Source: an uncultured Christensenellaceae bacterium (GTDB taxonomy: Bacteria; Bacillota; Clostridia; Christensenellales; MGBC116941). From it: DNA of 21,240 nt. The translations under genes were made by a program, and so were the position numbers. The notes below the pieces were generated by a model. The model saw only the letters and a program-made list of their open reading frames with translations, searched no databases and was not told the DNA's origin. The stretch covers positions 1-21,240 of the forward strand of contig CAJUEF010000028.1 in the NCBI GenBank assembly GCA_910585035.1. The letters run 5' to 3'. Each line of letters starts with the position of its first letter. Position 1 is the first letter of the stretch. This document shows positions 13,845 to 21,240 of the stretch, in pieces.

Positions 13845-13950
13845 GGGGCGGCGTGCGAAGCGTAAGCCGCCACTATATGCGCTGCCGTAACATGAGCGAG
13901 CGAAAGCTCGCTCATGTTAATCCCCCAATATCTAATAGGGGGGTACAAAT
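13845..13950 (+). other. Origin of transfer (oriT) candidate with tandem hairpins
   Basis: The coupling-protein/relaxase gap is where oriT lies in Tn916. Three structures occur in order: a 6-bp stem GGCGGC/GCCGCC (13847-13852 with 13866-13871), a perfect 14-bp stem with a GAAA loop (13888-13901 with 13906-13919), and a C-run/G-run inverted repeat (ATCCCCC 13920-13926 with GGGGGGT 13938-13944, one T-G pair) around AATATCTAATA. The last closely resembles the C-run...CTAACA...G-run core that I recall for the ICEBs1 oriT, with CTAATAGGGGGGT here. The nick would be expected in the loop just before the G-run. The similarity is from memory, not a database comparison. Confidence 0.7.
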
Positions 13951-14018
13951 AACAATAAAAATCAGCGCCAAAAAGCAGCAAAAGCGGCTTATACAGCTGG
14001 TTTTAAAATGTAAAAAAC

Positions 14019-14050
14019 AAATGTGAAGTTTTTTAAAAAAGTTCACATTT
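14019..14050. promoter_or_regulatory. 32-base near-perfect palindrome before the relaxase gene
   Basis: AAATGTGAA (14019-14027) and TTCACATTT (14042-14050) flank a T6A6 centre. All positions pair except one G-G (14028/14041). It ends 18 bases before the relaxase start codon. It could be an operator for the relaxase's own N-terminal helix-turn-helix domain, a terminator-like element, or part of oriT. Confidence 0.55.
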
Positions 14051-14068
14051 TTTATTTGGAGTGATGAA

Positions 14069-15283
14069 ATGCTTGCAAATGAGTTATGGTTACAGCAATT
14101 TAGAACTAAAAGGAGGGCTTATAACGTTTCACAGTCAAAGCTAGCTGCTTTAATTGGTATTACCCGTGAATGGTTAAATAAAATTGAAAAAGGAAAAGCA
14201 AATTTAACGGATGACTTAAAGGAAGCGTTGTTAAATGAGCTTGAAAGATTTAATCCAAACGAACCTTTAAATATTATGTTTGATTATGTGAGAATCAGGT
14301 TTTCGGGAATTAGCACTGAGTATGTTATACAGGAAATTTTAAAAATAAAAATTAAACATTTCTTGCATGAAGACTACGCCTACTATGGTTATACAGAACA
14401 CTATTATTTAGGCGATATACAAATAATGTATTCTGAAAATACGGATATGGGAGTGTTGCTTGAGTTGAAAGGACGCGGATGCAGACAGTTTGAAAGCTAT
14501 CTCCAAGCCCAGGGCCGTGACTGGTATGACTTTTTTGTAAGTGTAAAAATTCATAAAGGAATAACAAAACGTATTGACCTGGCAATAAATGATAACACGG
14601 GTATGCTTAATGTAGCAGAGTTAATCCGTAAAAGTGAAAACGAGGAATGCATTTCCCTTTTTCGTTCTTTTAAAACCTATAGAAGTGGTGAACTAGTAAA
14701 ATCTCTTGGCAAAATCGGTTTTGGAGATACCTTATATTTAGGCAGCAGAACATCGGAAATTCACTTTTGTATATATGAAAAGGATTACGAGCAGTATTCA
14801 AAATTTGGAATTGATATTGGTGAAACAAGAGAAAAAAACCGTTTTGAAATACGCCTTAGAAATACCCGCGCCCAAAAAGCCATTGATGATTATTTGTCAG
14901 ATAATGAAATTAAAAATACGGTATTTAAAATAATTAACCGCTATTTAAGATTTGTTGACAGGACAACTTCCGATAACCGGCAAAGAATGAAGCTGGATAA
15001 GAACTGGGAGATGTTTTTAGGAAACTGCAAGGAAAAATTATCCTTAACAGTTAATCCGGAGCCGTATTCCTTTGCCAAAAGTTTAAAGTGGATTAAAAAG
15101 CAGATCGCACCGACCTTAAAAACAGCAATGGCTCTTGACAGGCTTAATGACACAAAAATAGTTGATGATATTATTCAAAAAGCTAAAATATCAGAAAAAC
15201 ACAAATCAATTTTGGATAATCATGTAACCTCAATATTTGACATGATCACAATTAAAGAATTAGAAAAGGAGAATATAGAATGA
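14069..15283 (+). CDS. MobT/Orf20-type relaxase: HTH plus Rep_trans replication-initiation domain
   Basis: This protein should nick one strand at oriT, stay attached, and start both transfer and rolling-circle replication of the element. The first 60 residues form a Cro/CI-type helix-turn-helix (YNVSQSKLAALIGITREWLNKIEKGKA, about 18-44). The rest is a Rep_trans domain: MFDYVRIRF (70-78), GYTEHYYLGDIQIMYS, GRGCRQFESYLQAQGRDWYDFF, KRIDLAIND, LYLGSRTSEIHFCIYEKDYEQ and FEIRLRN, in the order seen in Tn916 Orf20 and ICEBs1 NicK. The 404-residue length is typical. GGAGTG (14058-14063) precedes the ATG. The stop overlaps the next start (ATGA). I did not assign the catalytic tyrosine with certainty. 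Confidence 0.92.
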   Translation: MLANELWLQQFRTKRRAYNVSQSKLAALIGITREWLNKIEKGKANLTDDLKEALLNELERFNPNEPLNIMFDYVRIRFSGISTEYVIQEILKIKIKHFLHEDYAYYGYTEHYYLGDIQIMYSENTDMGVLLELKGRGCRQFESYLQAQGRDWYDFFVSVKIHKGITKRIDLAINDNTGMLNVAELIRKSENEECISLFRSFKTYRSGELVKSLGKIGFGDTLYLGSRTSEIHFCIYEKDYEQYSKFGIDIGETREKNRFEIRLRNTRAQKAIDDYLSDNEIKNTVFKIINRYLRFVDRTTSDNRQRMKLDKNWEMFLGNCKEKLSLTVNPEPYSFAKSLKWIKKQIAPTLKTAMALDRLNDTKIVDDIIQKAKISEKHKSILDNHVTSIFDMITIKELEKENIE

Positions 15284-15498
15284 ACATAGGACAGAATATT
15301 TACGAGTTTGGCTTGCAGACCTTTCAGCCTTTAGTGCTGCTGGCTCTTGCATTAATTGGTATATTTCTTATTTACAAAAGGAAGTTTACAGAGCTTTTGG
15401 CATTTACCGTTGTTGCGGTAATCGGCGTGGGGCTGGTGTTTAACACAGCAGGGGTTAAAGATATTTTGTTAAATTTCTTTAACATGATTTTTAAATAA
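15280..15498 (+). CDS. Small two-helix membrane protein of the transfer operon
   Basis: A 72-residue protein with two predicted membrane helices (about residues 17-33 and 38-56) separated by the basic turn KRKFTE. The start codon overlaps the relaxase stop by four bases, with AAAAGGAG upstream, so it is translated with the relaxase gene. Small membrane proteins at this place, before TcpE, are usual in this ICE class (ConC of ICEBs1, TcpD of the pCW3 plasmid); whether it is a true homolog cannot be judged by eye. It probably belongs to the channel complex. Confidence 0.75.
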   Translation: MNIGQNIYEFGLQTFQPLVLLALALIGIFLIYKRKFTELLAFTVVAVIGVGLVFNTAGVKDILLNFFNMIFK

Positions 15499-15553
15499 AC
15501 GGCGTTTTATCCGGTTAATTGAAAATCTTTCTAAAATTGCTTTTTATCCCGGT

Positions 15554-15628
15554 ATGATACTGGAGGATTTGGCAAGGAAATATTGCAGTAAAGGTAAATT
15601 CGGCATTATATATGAACTGAGAACATAA
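15554..15628 (+). pseudogene. Possible gene remnant or unrecognised short frame
   Basis: In the 142-base gap between the small membrane protein and TcpE, an open frame without start runs from about 15488 and contains an ATG at 15554, reading MILEDLARKYCSKGKFGIIY and four more residues to a TAA at 15626-15628. It reads like protein-coding sequence, but no ribosome binding site precedes the ATG. It may be the 3' remnant of a lost gene. Its stop overlaps the TcpE ribosome binding site (ATAAGGAG). Confidence 0.3.
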
Positions 15629-15640
15629 GGAGTTGGTTTA

Positions 15641-16006
15641 ATGAAAAGAGTAAAAAGTTATTCGAGCATTTGGCATGTGGACAAGGTTATATATGCGCTT
15701 TTTGATTTTAATCTTCCCGTGCCCCTTACGGTTACGCAGATTTTATGGCTTGTTTCTTCAATAGTGTTTTTAATAATGTTTAAAAACATCCCCCCTTTTA
15801 GTTTTATAAGCAATTTTGCAATAAAATACATAGGTATTCCCGTAGCCTTTACATGGTTTATGAGCAAAAAGACCTTTGACGGGAAAAGCCCTTTTAGTTT
15901 TTTAAAATCGGCAATTGGATATTTTTTACGGTATAAGGTTACCTATTCAGGTAGAAAGGTTAATTTAAAAAATGAAGTTTTTAATGCGAAAATTACAGTG
16001 GTTTAA
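15641..16006 (+). CDS. TcpE-family conjugation membrane protein (Orf17/ConD-like)
   Basis: A 121-residue protein of the TcpE family. It has a basic N-terminus with HVDKVIYALFDFNLPVPLT, two membrane helices (about residues 29-47 and 56-74), and the family-like cytoplasmic segment KKTFDGKSPFSFLKSAIGYFL (about 75-95). TcpE proteins are membrane components needed for conjugative transfer of pCW3, and ConD of ICEBs1 is related; they are thought to help position the VirB4 ATPase. AAGGAG lies about nine bases before the ATG. The gene ends 11 bases before the VirB4 gene, whose ribosome binding site overlaps its stop. Confidence 0.88.
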   Translation: MKRVKSYSSIWHVDKVIYALFDFNLPVPLTVTQILWLVSSIVFLIMFKNIPPFSFISNFAIKYIGIPVAFTWFMSKKTFDGKSPFSFLKSAIGYFLRYKVTYSGRKVNLKNEVFNAKITVV

Positions 16007-16017
16007 AGGAGGAATAA

Positions 16018-18468
16018 ATGTTTCCCGTAAAATTTATCAGTGATAATTTAATATGGAATTTCAATAATGAATGCTTTGCATATTATGAGCTGTTGCCTTT
16101 TAATTATAACTTTTTAAGCTATGATGAAAAACAGCAGCTTCATGAAAATTTCCGTCAGCTTATTTCCCAAAGTAAAACAGGACAAATACACCTTTTGCAA
16201 ATAGCGACTAAAAGAAGCATAAGCAACATTCAAAACAAATGCAAAAGGTATGTTTCAGGCAAGCTGAAAGACATTGCATATAAAAGAATAGATGAGCAGA
16301 CAAAAGCTCTTGTCTCAATGATTGGCGATAATCAAGTTGATTATCGTTTTTTTATCGGCTTTAAGCTGATACCCACAGATGAAGAACTTAGCCTGTCATC
16401 TTTTGCGGATATGGTGAAGGTCAATTTAAAATCTTTTATATACGACGTAAACCATAAGGCAATGGGAGATTATATAAAGATGCCAAAAGAGGAAATAAGA
16501 AGGTTTGCAAAACTTGAAAAGCTGCTGAAAAGTAAAATCTCAAGGCGTTTTAAAGTACGCAGTATTAACAAGGATGATTATGGTTATTTGCTGGAGCATA
16601 TATACGCTCAGGATTTAGAGCCTTTTGAGGATTATGAATTTTATATTGATAAAAAGAAGCTGGAAGATAACATGGCAATTAAGCGTTATGACCTGCTTAA
16701 ACCTGCAAGATGTATGCTTATTGAAAATCAAAAGCATATTCAGTTTTTGGCGGAAAGTAAGACAAGCTATGTATCGTATATGACGATAAACACAATTATA
16801 GATGAGCTTCAATTTCCCTCATGTGAAATATTTTATTACCAGCAGCAGCAGTTTTCTTTCCCTGTGGATACTTCTATTCACGTGGAAATAATAGACAACA
16901 AACAGGCGCTTACAACAGTCCGCAACAAAAAGCGTGAATTAAAAGATTTGGACGACCATGCCTTTAACAGCAACAACGAAACGGGAAAGAATGTTGAGGA
17001 AGCGTTAAATGATGTGGACGAGCTGGAAGCTGATTTAAGCCAAAGCAAAGAAAGCATGTATAAGCTAAGCTATGTTGTGCGGATACAGGCGGATAGTCTT
17101 TCTGAACTTAACCGAAGATGTGAAGAAGTCAGGGATTTTTATGATGACTTGCGGATAAAGCTGGTTCGTCCCTTTGGAGATATGCTGGGGCTGCATAACG
17201 AGTTTATTCCCGCCAGCAAAAGGTATATAAGCGATTATGTGCAGTATGTCACCAGCGACTTTATTGCAAGCCTTGGCTTTGGAGCGGCTCAAATGCTGGG
17301 AGAGACAGACGGAATATATATAGGCTATAACGTAGACACGGGTAAAAATGTGTATATTCAGCCGTGGCTTGCATGCCAGGGGGTGGAGGGGAGTATAACC
17401 AATTCCCTTTCAGCAGCTTTTCTCGGCAGTCTTGGCGGAGGGAAATCCCTTTCAAATAATCTTATTGATTACTACGCCGTTCTTTACGGTGCAAAAGCCC
17501 TTATTCTCGACCCAAAAAGTGAGAGGGGGAAGTGGAAGGATATGCTTGAGGGGCTTGGGAAAGAAACAAATATTGTCAATTTGACTAACGATATTGAAAA
17601 CAAAGGTCTGCTTGACCCGTTTGTTATAATGCAGGACGTTTCAGATGGAGAAAGCCTTGCCGTTGATATTTTAACCTTTTTAACAGGCATAAACAGCAGG
17701 GACGGCAAGCGTTTCCCTCCTCTTAGAAAGGCAATAAAGGATGTGGCAAACTCGGAGCGGAGAGGACTTTTGTGTGTTATAGAAAGCCTTAGAAGCCAAG
17801 GCACGGATATTGCTGATAGTATAGCGGAGCATATTAATTCTTTTACCGATTACGATTTTGCAAGGCTGCTGTTTTCAGACGGCACGGTGGAAAAGTCAAT
17901 TTCCCTTGAAAAGCAGCTTAATATAGTGCAAATAGCTGACCTTGTTCTTCCCGATAAGGGCAGCAGTTTTGAAGAATACACAACAAGAGAGCTGCTTTCA
18001 ATTTCAATGCTTATTGCCATAAGCACCTTTGCTCTTGACTTTATAAAGAGCGACAGAAAGATATTTAAGCTGTTTGTAATTGACGAAGCCTGGAGCATGT
18101 TAAACGTTCAGCAGGGCAGAACTCTTGCGGATAAGCTGGTAAGGGCAGGGCGCAGCATGAATGCCGGAGTGTATTTTATCACTCAAAATTCCGTTGACGT
18201 AAACGACGAGACAATAAAGAACAATATAGGTATGAAGTTTGCTTTTAGGTCAACGGATATAGAGGAAATAAAAAAGACCCTGGAATTTTTTAATATTGAC
18301 AGTGAGGATGAGGACAATCAAAATGCCTTACGGAATTTGGAAATAGGTCAGTGCCTAATGGCGGATATTTACGGCAGGGTTGGAGTTGTGCAAATACATC
18401 CTGTATTTGAAGAGCTTCTTGAGGCCTTTGATACCAAGCCGCCAAGACCGGAAGAAATGAGTGAGTAA
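16018..18468 (+). CDS. VirB4-type conjugation ATPase (Orf16/ConE/TcpF-like)
   Basis: Cytoplasmic ATPase that energises the Gram-positive type IV secretion channel. The 816-residue length matches this group. An N-terminal region of about 450 residues with coiled-coil-like stretches (KKRELKDLDDHAFNSNNETG...VEEALNDVDELEADL) precedes the ATPase core. Walker A is GSLGGGKS at 470-477, followed by DPKSERGKW. Walker B is LFVIDEAW with Asp689-Glu690. FITQNSVDVNDETIKNNIGMKF is the conserved stretch after it. AAAGGAGG lies directly before the ATG and overlaps the TcpE stop. The next gene starts two bases after the stop. The gene is intact. Confidence 0.94.
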   Translation: MFPVKFISDNLIWNFNNECFAYYELLPFNYNFLSYDEKQQLHENFRQLISQSKTGQIHLLQIATKRSISNIQNKCKRYVSGKLKDIAYKRIDEQTKALVSMIGDNQVDYRFFIGFKLIPTDEELSLSSFADMVKVNLKSFIYDVNHKAMGDYIKMPKEEIRRFAKLEKLLKSKISRRFKVRSINKDDYGYLLEHIYAQDLEPFEDYEFYIDKKKLEDNMAIKRYDLLKPARCMLIENQKHIQFLAESKTSYVSYMTINTIIDELQFPSCEIFYYQQQQFSFPVDTSIHVEIIDNKQALTTVRNKKRELKDLDDHAFNSNNETGKNVEEALNDVDELEADLSQSKESMYKLSYVVRIQADSLSELNRRCEEVRDFYDDLRIKLVRPFGDMLGLHNEFIPASKRYISDYVQYVTSDFIASLGFGAAQMLGETDGIYIGYNVDTGKNVYIQPWLACQGVEGSITNSLSAAFLGSLGGGKSLSNNLIDYYAVLYGAKALILDPKSERGKWKDMLEGLGKETNIVNLTNDIENKGLLDPFVIMQDVSDGESLAVDILTFLTGINSRDGKRFPPLRKAIKDVANSERRGLLCVIESLRSQGTDIADSIAEHINSFTDYDFARLLFSDGTVEKSISLEKQLNIVQIADLVLPDKGSSFEEYTTRELLSISMLIAISTFALDFIKSDRKIFKLFVIDEAWSMLNVQQGRTLADKLVRAGRSMNAGVYFITQNSVDVNDETIKNNIGMKFAFRSTDIEEIKKTLEFFNIDSEDEDNQNALRNLEIGQCLMADIYGRVGVVQIHPVFEELLEAFDTKPPRPEEMSE

Positions 18469-18470
18469 CC

Positions 18471-20639
18471 ATGAAAGGAAAGAGCAAATTAAAAAAGTAT
18501 CTTCCTGTATTTTTAATTGTAATATGCTTTGTGCTTTTAATTGCCGTAAAAAATTCTTTTGCCGTGGGTCTTGTTGACGACACTGTTTCATCAGCCAATG
18601 AATACAGCAGATTCCCCCTTTTAAATTATCAGCTTGATTTTTATGTTGATACCTCATGGGACTGGCTGCCATGGAACTGGCTTGAGGGCTTTGGCAAAAA
18701 TGTAATGTATGCTCTTTATGCAGTTACAAATATGTTGTGGACTTTAATGCTTTTTATTTCAAGTTTTGTAAGCATGGCGGTTGAACAAGCTTTCAGAATG
18801 GATTTTATTTCAAATACAGTAGACGTTATAGGTAAAAACATTCAGATTTTAACAGGCGTAACGCCACAGGGCTTTAATAATATAGGATTTTTTGTATCAT
18901 CCTTACTGCTTATTGTTTTCGTTCTCGGGGTTTATGTTATTTATACGGGACTTGTAAAAAAGCAGACGACAAAAGCTTTTCAGTCAATAGTGAGTTTTTT
19001 GTTAATTGGAGCTTTGTCAGTTTCCTTTTTTGCATTTGCACCTTTTTATATTAAAAATGTAAACGACTTTTCCAAGGACTTGTCAACATCAGCTTTAAGC
19101 CTTGGAGCCAAAGTCATTTTGCCTAATGTTAATACAGAGGATAAAGACAGCGTTTCTCTTATAAGGGACAGCGTTTTTTCTTTGATGGTAAAGCAGCCGT
19201 GGCTGCTGTTGCAGTTTGGAACAACGGATGAGGGAGCAATAGGACAGGACAGAATACTGGGTTTGGTGGAAAAAAGCCCATCGGAAAACAGAGGGAAAGA
19301 CAGAGAAGAGGCAGTTAAAAAAGAAATAGAGGAAAGAGATAATAATAACTTAACTCTTCCGTCCGTGCTGAACAGGCTTGCTATGGTACTTTTGCTTGCC
19401 TTGTTTAATTTGATAATAGGTTTCTTTTTAGTCTGTCTTTGCGGAATTATGATTTTTACTCAAATACTGTTTATACTGTTTTCAATATTTTTACCACTTA
19501 GTCTTATAATTGCTTTAATACCTGGCCAGCAAAATGTTGCTAAAAGGTCGCTTATGAAACTGTTTAATCTGATAATTAACAGAGCGGGAATAAGCCTTGT
19601 AATTTCAATTACATTTTGCGTATCAACAATGCTTTACAGTTTAACAAGCAGCTTTCCATTTGTCTTTGTTTTGTTTATTCAAGCCTTGCTTTTTATTGGG
19701 GTATATTTTAAGCTCAATGAAATTTTAGGTGCGTTTAATTTACAAACAAACGACGCAAAACAAATGACAGGGCAAATGCGCAGGGGCTATTCAAAGCTAA
19801 GGCATGCGGTGCATTTTATGCAAATGCGAAGTATGACTTCAATGTTGAGGGGTAAAAAGGCCAGTGACTATAAACCAAACGAAAGCACATCATCTACAAA
19901 TCAGCCAAGAAATAAAAGCGGTAAAGCTGTAGGAGAAAGGGAGAATGTAAATAATACATTTACCGGCCAGTCTAACAAAAAGTCTTATGGCTCTGCAATG
20001 CGGGACACAGTAAATAACATTTCTTCTAACAGTTCTCAAAATAGCGCTAATATAAATAATAAATCTTCCGGAATTGGACAAAAAGCAGGTATGGCAGTAG
20101 GCGCAGTGCTTGATACAAAAAACAGGCTTCGTGATAATGCAGTTTCCGCAAGAGAAAATATTAAGGCTGTGCCAACGCAGGCTGCTTATGCTGCTCATAG
20201 TACAAAAGATAAAGTAAAATCAGGCGTAAAAGATTTTAAGCGCAGTATAACGCAGGGGCGGGAAAAGCGGCAAGCTACACGTACAGAAAAATTGGAACAA
20301 CGTAGAAGAAATGTTTCTATTAAGCGTATAGAAATGCAAAATAAACTTGGTAAAGTTCCTGTTAATAAAATTAAAGTTTTACCTAACGGAAATAAATATG
20401 CAATTCCTAATATGAAGCAATCTTCAAAAAGACCTGCAATGTATATAGAAAGCGTTAATGCTCAACAAGCTGTAAGTAGAAAGGCAGCGTCGGTAAAACC
20501 ACAAAATAACGTTAAGGCACAACAAAGTTCATCCTATAAAAACAACAGGCAAAGCAAGCGCAACATTAACCTTAGGGATAATTTAATAAAGAAAAATACC
20601 AGAAAAAATGTGAGAACGCCACGAAAAGGTAAAAAGTGA
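18471..20639 (+). CDS. Polytopic VirB6-like channel protein (Orf15/ConG-like) with long basic tail
   Basis: A 722-residue membrane protein. A signal-like helix (10-31) is followed by helices at about 78-102, 138-160, 172-192, 300-325, 328-350, 372-390 and 395-413. The segment 193-299 between them is charged and probably extracellular. Residues 430-722 form a polar tail very rich in Lys, Arg, Asn, Ser and Gln, with repeated KxxKR-like clusters and no membrane segments; it is probably cytoplasmic and disordered and could touch DNA or the ATPases. Position between VirB4 and the hydrolase matches Tn916 orf15. It starts two bases after the VirB4 stop without a clear ribosome binding site, so coupling is likely. 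Confidence 0.88.
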   Translation: MKGKSKLKKYLPVFLIVICFVLLIAVKNSFAVGLVDDTVSSANEYSRFPLLNYQLDFYVDTSWDWLPWNWLEGFGKNVMYALYAVTNMLWTLMLFISSFVSMAVEQAFRMDFISNTVDVIGKNIQILTGVTPQGFNNIGFFVSSLLLIVFVLGVYVIYTGLVKKQTTKAFQSIVSFLLIGALSVSFFAFAPFYIKNVNDFSKDLSTSALSLGAKVILPNVNTEDKDSVSLIRDSVFSLMVKQPWLLLQFGTTDEGAIGQDRILGLVEKSPSENRGKDREEAVKKEIEERDNNNLTLPSVLNRLAMVLLLALFNLIIGFFLVCLCGIMIFTQILFILFSIFLPLSLIIALIPGQQNVAKRSLMKLFNLIINRAGISLVISITFCVSTMLYSLTSSFPFVFVLFIQALLFIGVYFKLNEILGAFNLQTNDAKQMTGQMRRGYSKLRHAVHFMQMRSMTSMLRGKKASDYKPNESTSSTNQPRNKSGKAVGERENVNNTFTGQSNKKSYGSAMRDTVNNISSNSSQNSANINNKSSGIGQKAGMAVGAVLDTKNRLRDNAVSARENIKAVPTQAAYAAHSTKDKVKSGVKDFKRSITQGREKRQATRTEKLEQRRRNVSIKRIEMQNKLGKVPVNKIKVLPNGNKYAIPNMKQSSKRPAMYIESVNAQQAVSRKAASVKPQNNVKAQQSSSYKNNRQSKRNINLRDNLIKKNTRKNVRTPRKGKK

Positions 20640-21240
20640 AAAAGTTTATTGCTTTTCCTGTAGTATCTTTTATTTTAATGTTCTCACTTTTATTATTTCT
20701 GATTATAGCTTTGCAGGATGAAAATGATAAAAAAGATGAAATGGATTTTGGCGGCCTTAACGTTTCCCAGGATGTTTTGAAATATCGTCCTCTTGTGGAG
20801 AAATACGCAAGAGAATATGGCGTTGAAGAATATATCAATTATCTCCTTGCAATTATGGAGGTGGAAAGCGGCGGCAGAGTTCCCGATGTTATGCAGTGCA
20901 GTGAAAGCCTTGGTCTTCCGCCTAATTCATTAGAGCCTGAGCCGTCAATAAAACAGGGGTGTTATTACTTTTCAAGCCTGCTTAAAAATGCTTTGGACAG
21001 AGGCTGTGATATTAGCGTTGCCGTTCAGTCATATAACTATGGCGGCGGCTTCACCCTTTATGTGGACGAGCGGGACAAAAAATACAGCCTTAATCATGCT
21101 ATAGACTATGCAAGAGAAAAGTCAGGGGGCATTACCGTAAACTACAGCGACAGTATAGCGGTAAATCATAACGGCGGCTGGCGGTATAAATACGGCAATA
21201 TGTTTTATGTTCAGCTTGTAAACAGGTATTTAAGCTCGGC
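20636..21240 (+). CDS. Cell-wall hydrolase with lysozyme-like domain (Orf14/CwlT-like), cut by window edge
   Basis: The GTG at 20636 overlaps the preceding stop by four bases (GTGA), with AAAGGT five bases upstream. The first 201 residues are visible. A membrane anchor (about 4-26) is followed by a lysozyme-like domain: LVEKYAREYGVEEYINYLLA, then IMEVESGG with the probable catalytic Glu77, a CSESLGLPP segment, GCYYFSSLL, and VAVQSYNYGGG (129-138). In CwlT of ICEBs1 such a muramidase domain is followed by an NlpC/P60 endopeptidase domain, and both act to open peptidoglycan for the transfer channel. The second domain would lie beyond the window and is not confirmed. Unlike typical starts here, the start codon is GTG. 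Confidence 0.9.
   Translation, partial: MKKFIAFPVVSFILMFSLLLFLIIALQDENDKKDEMDFGGLNVSQDVLKYRPLVEKYAREYGVEEYINYLLAIMEVESGGRVPDVMQCSESLGLPPNSLEPEPSIKQGCYYFSSLLKNALDRGCDISVAVQSYNYGGGFTLYVDERDKKYSLNHAIDYAREKSGGITVNYSDSIAVNHNGGWRYKYGNMFYVQLVNRYLSS

Larger units (their letters stand above)
10901..21240 (+). mobile_element. Tn916/ICEBs1-type integrative and conjugative element, partial
   Basis: The consecutive plus-strand genes match the conserved conjugation core of this ICE class: two DUF961 proteins, ArdA, an FtsK-type coupling protein, a Rep_trans relaxase next to an oriT-like site, TcpE, a VirB4 ATPase, a VirB6-like membrane protein and a lysozyme-like cell-wall hydrolase. The order from the coupling protein onward is that of Tn916 orf21-20-17-16-15-14. 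Genes are separated by few bases or overlap by four. The element continues beyond the right edge. Recombinase, excisionase, the VirB8-like gene and cargo are not in view. All core genes look intact, so the element may be functional. Confidence 0.93.

Overview
The window looks like a low-GC Gram-positive genome of the class Clostridia, probably an anaerobic gut-type member of the Eubacteriales. Supporting this are strong AGGAGG-type ribosome binding sites, A/T-rich codon use, a single-chain glycyl-tRNA synthetase, a formate-tetrahydrofolate ligase, and a Tn916/ICEBs1-type conjugative element. I cannot name the species. I saw no rRNA, tRNA, riboswitch or CRISPR array.

Bases 1-10607 are chromosomal. 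fhs (minus strand) faces away from a small PspC-domain gene and mnmG (plus strand). A 470-base gap between them holds promoter-like repeats and long T/A-rich palindromes. Downstream of mnmG, bases 4380-5006 carry three copies of a hairpin-rich repeat, each with a ribosome binding site and a tiny reading frame. Between the first two copies lies a second, diverged and internally deleted copy of the 3' end of mnmG. An M20-family dipeptidase (PepV-like, TTG start) and an alpha-phosphoglucomutase follow. A bidirectional terminator separates these from the convergent glyS. Next come two tandemly duplicated small lipoprotein genes on the minus strand. They share a perfect 175-bp repeat, equivalent promoters and one terminator.

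From about 10.7-10.9 kb to the right edge lies the left and central part of an integrative and conjugative element (ICE) of the Tn916/ICEBs1 class, all on the plus strand. The order is: a DUF961 (HelP-like) gene, a small unknown gene, a long inverted-repeat leader, ardA antirestriction, a second DUF961 gene, an FtsK/TcpA-type coupling ATPase, an oriT candidate, an HTH-Rep_trans (MobT/Orf20-type) relaxase, a small membrane protein, TcpE, a VirB4-type ATPase, a polytopic VirB6-like protein, and a lysozyme-like cell-wall hydrolase cut by the window edge. Short gaps and 4-base overlaps indicate one transfer operon. The relaxase would nick at oriT, the HelP-like proteins would support unwinding, the coupling ATPase would deliver the strand, and the membrane proteins, VirB4 and hydrolase would build the channel. 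The integrase, excisionase, regulators, the VirB8-like protein and any cargo are outside the window, and I could not fix the left attachment site.

The least explained parts are the repeat cluster with the mnmG relic tail (4380-5006), the 25-bp perfect inverted repeat with a possible anti-Shine-Dalgarno loop upstream of ardA (11440-11540), and the structured oriT region (13845-14050).
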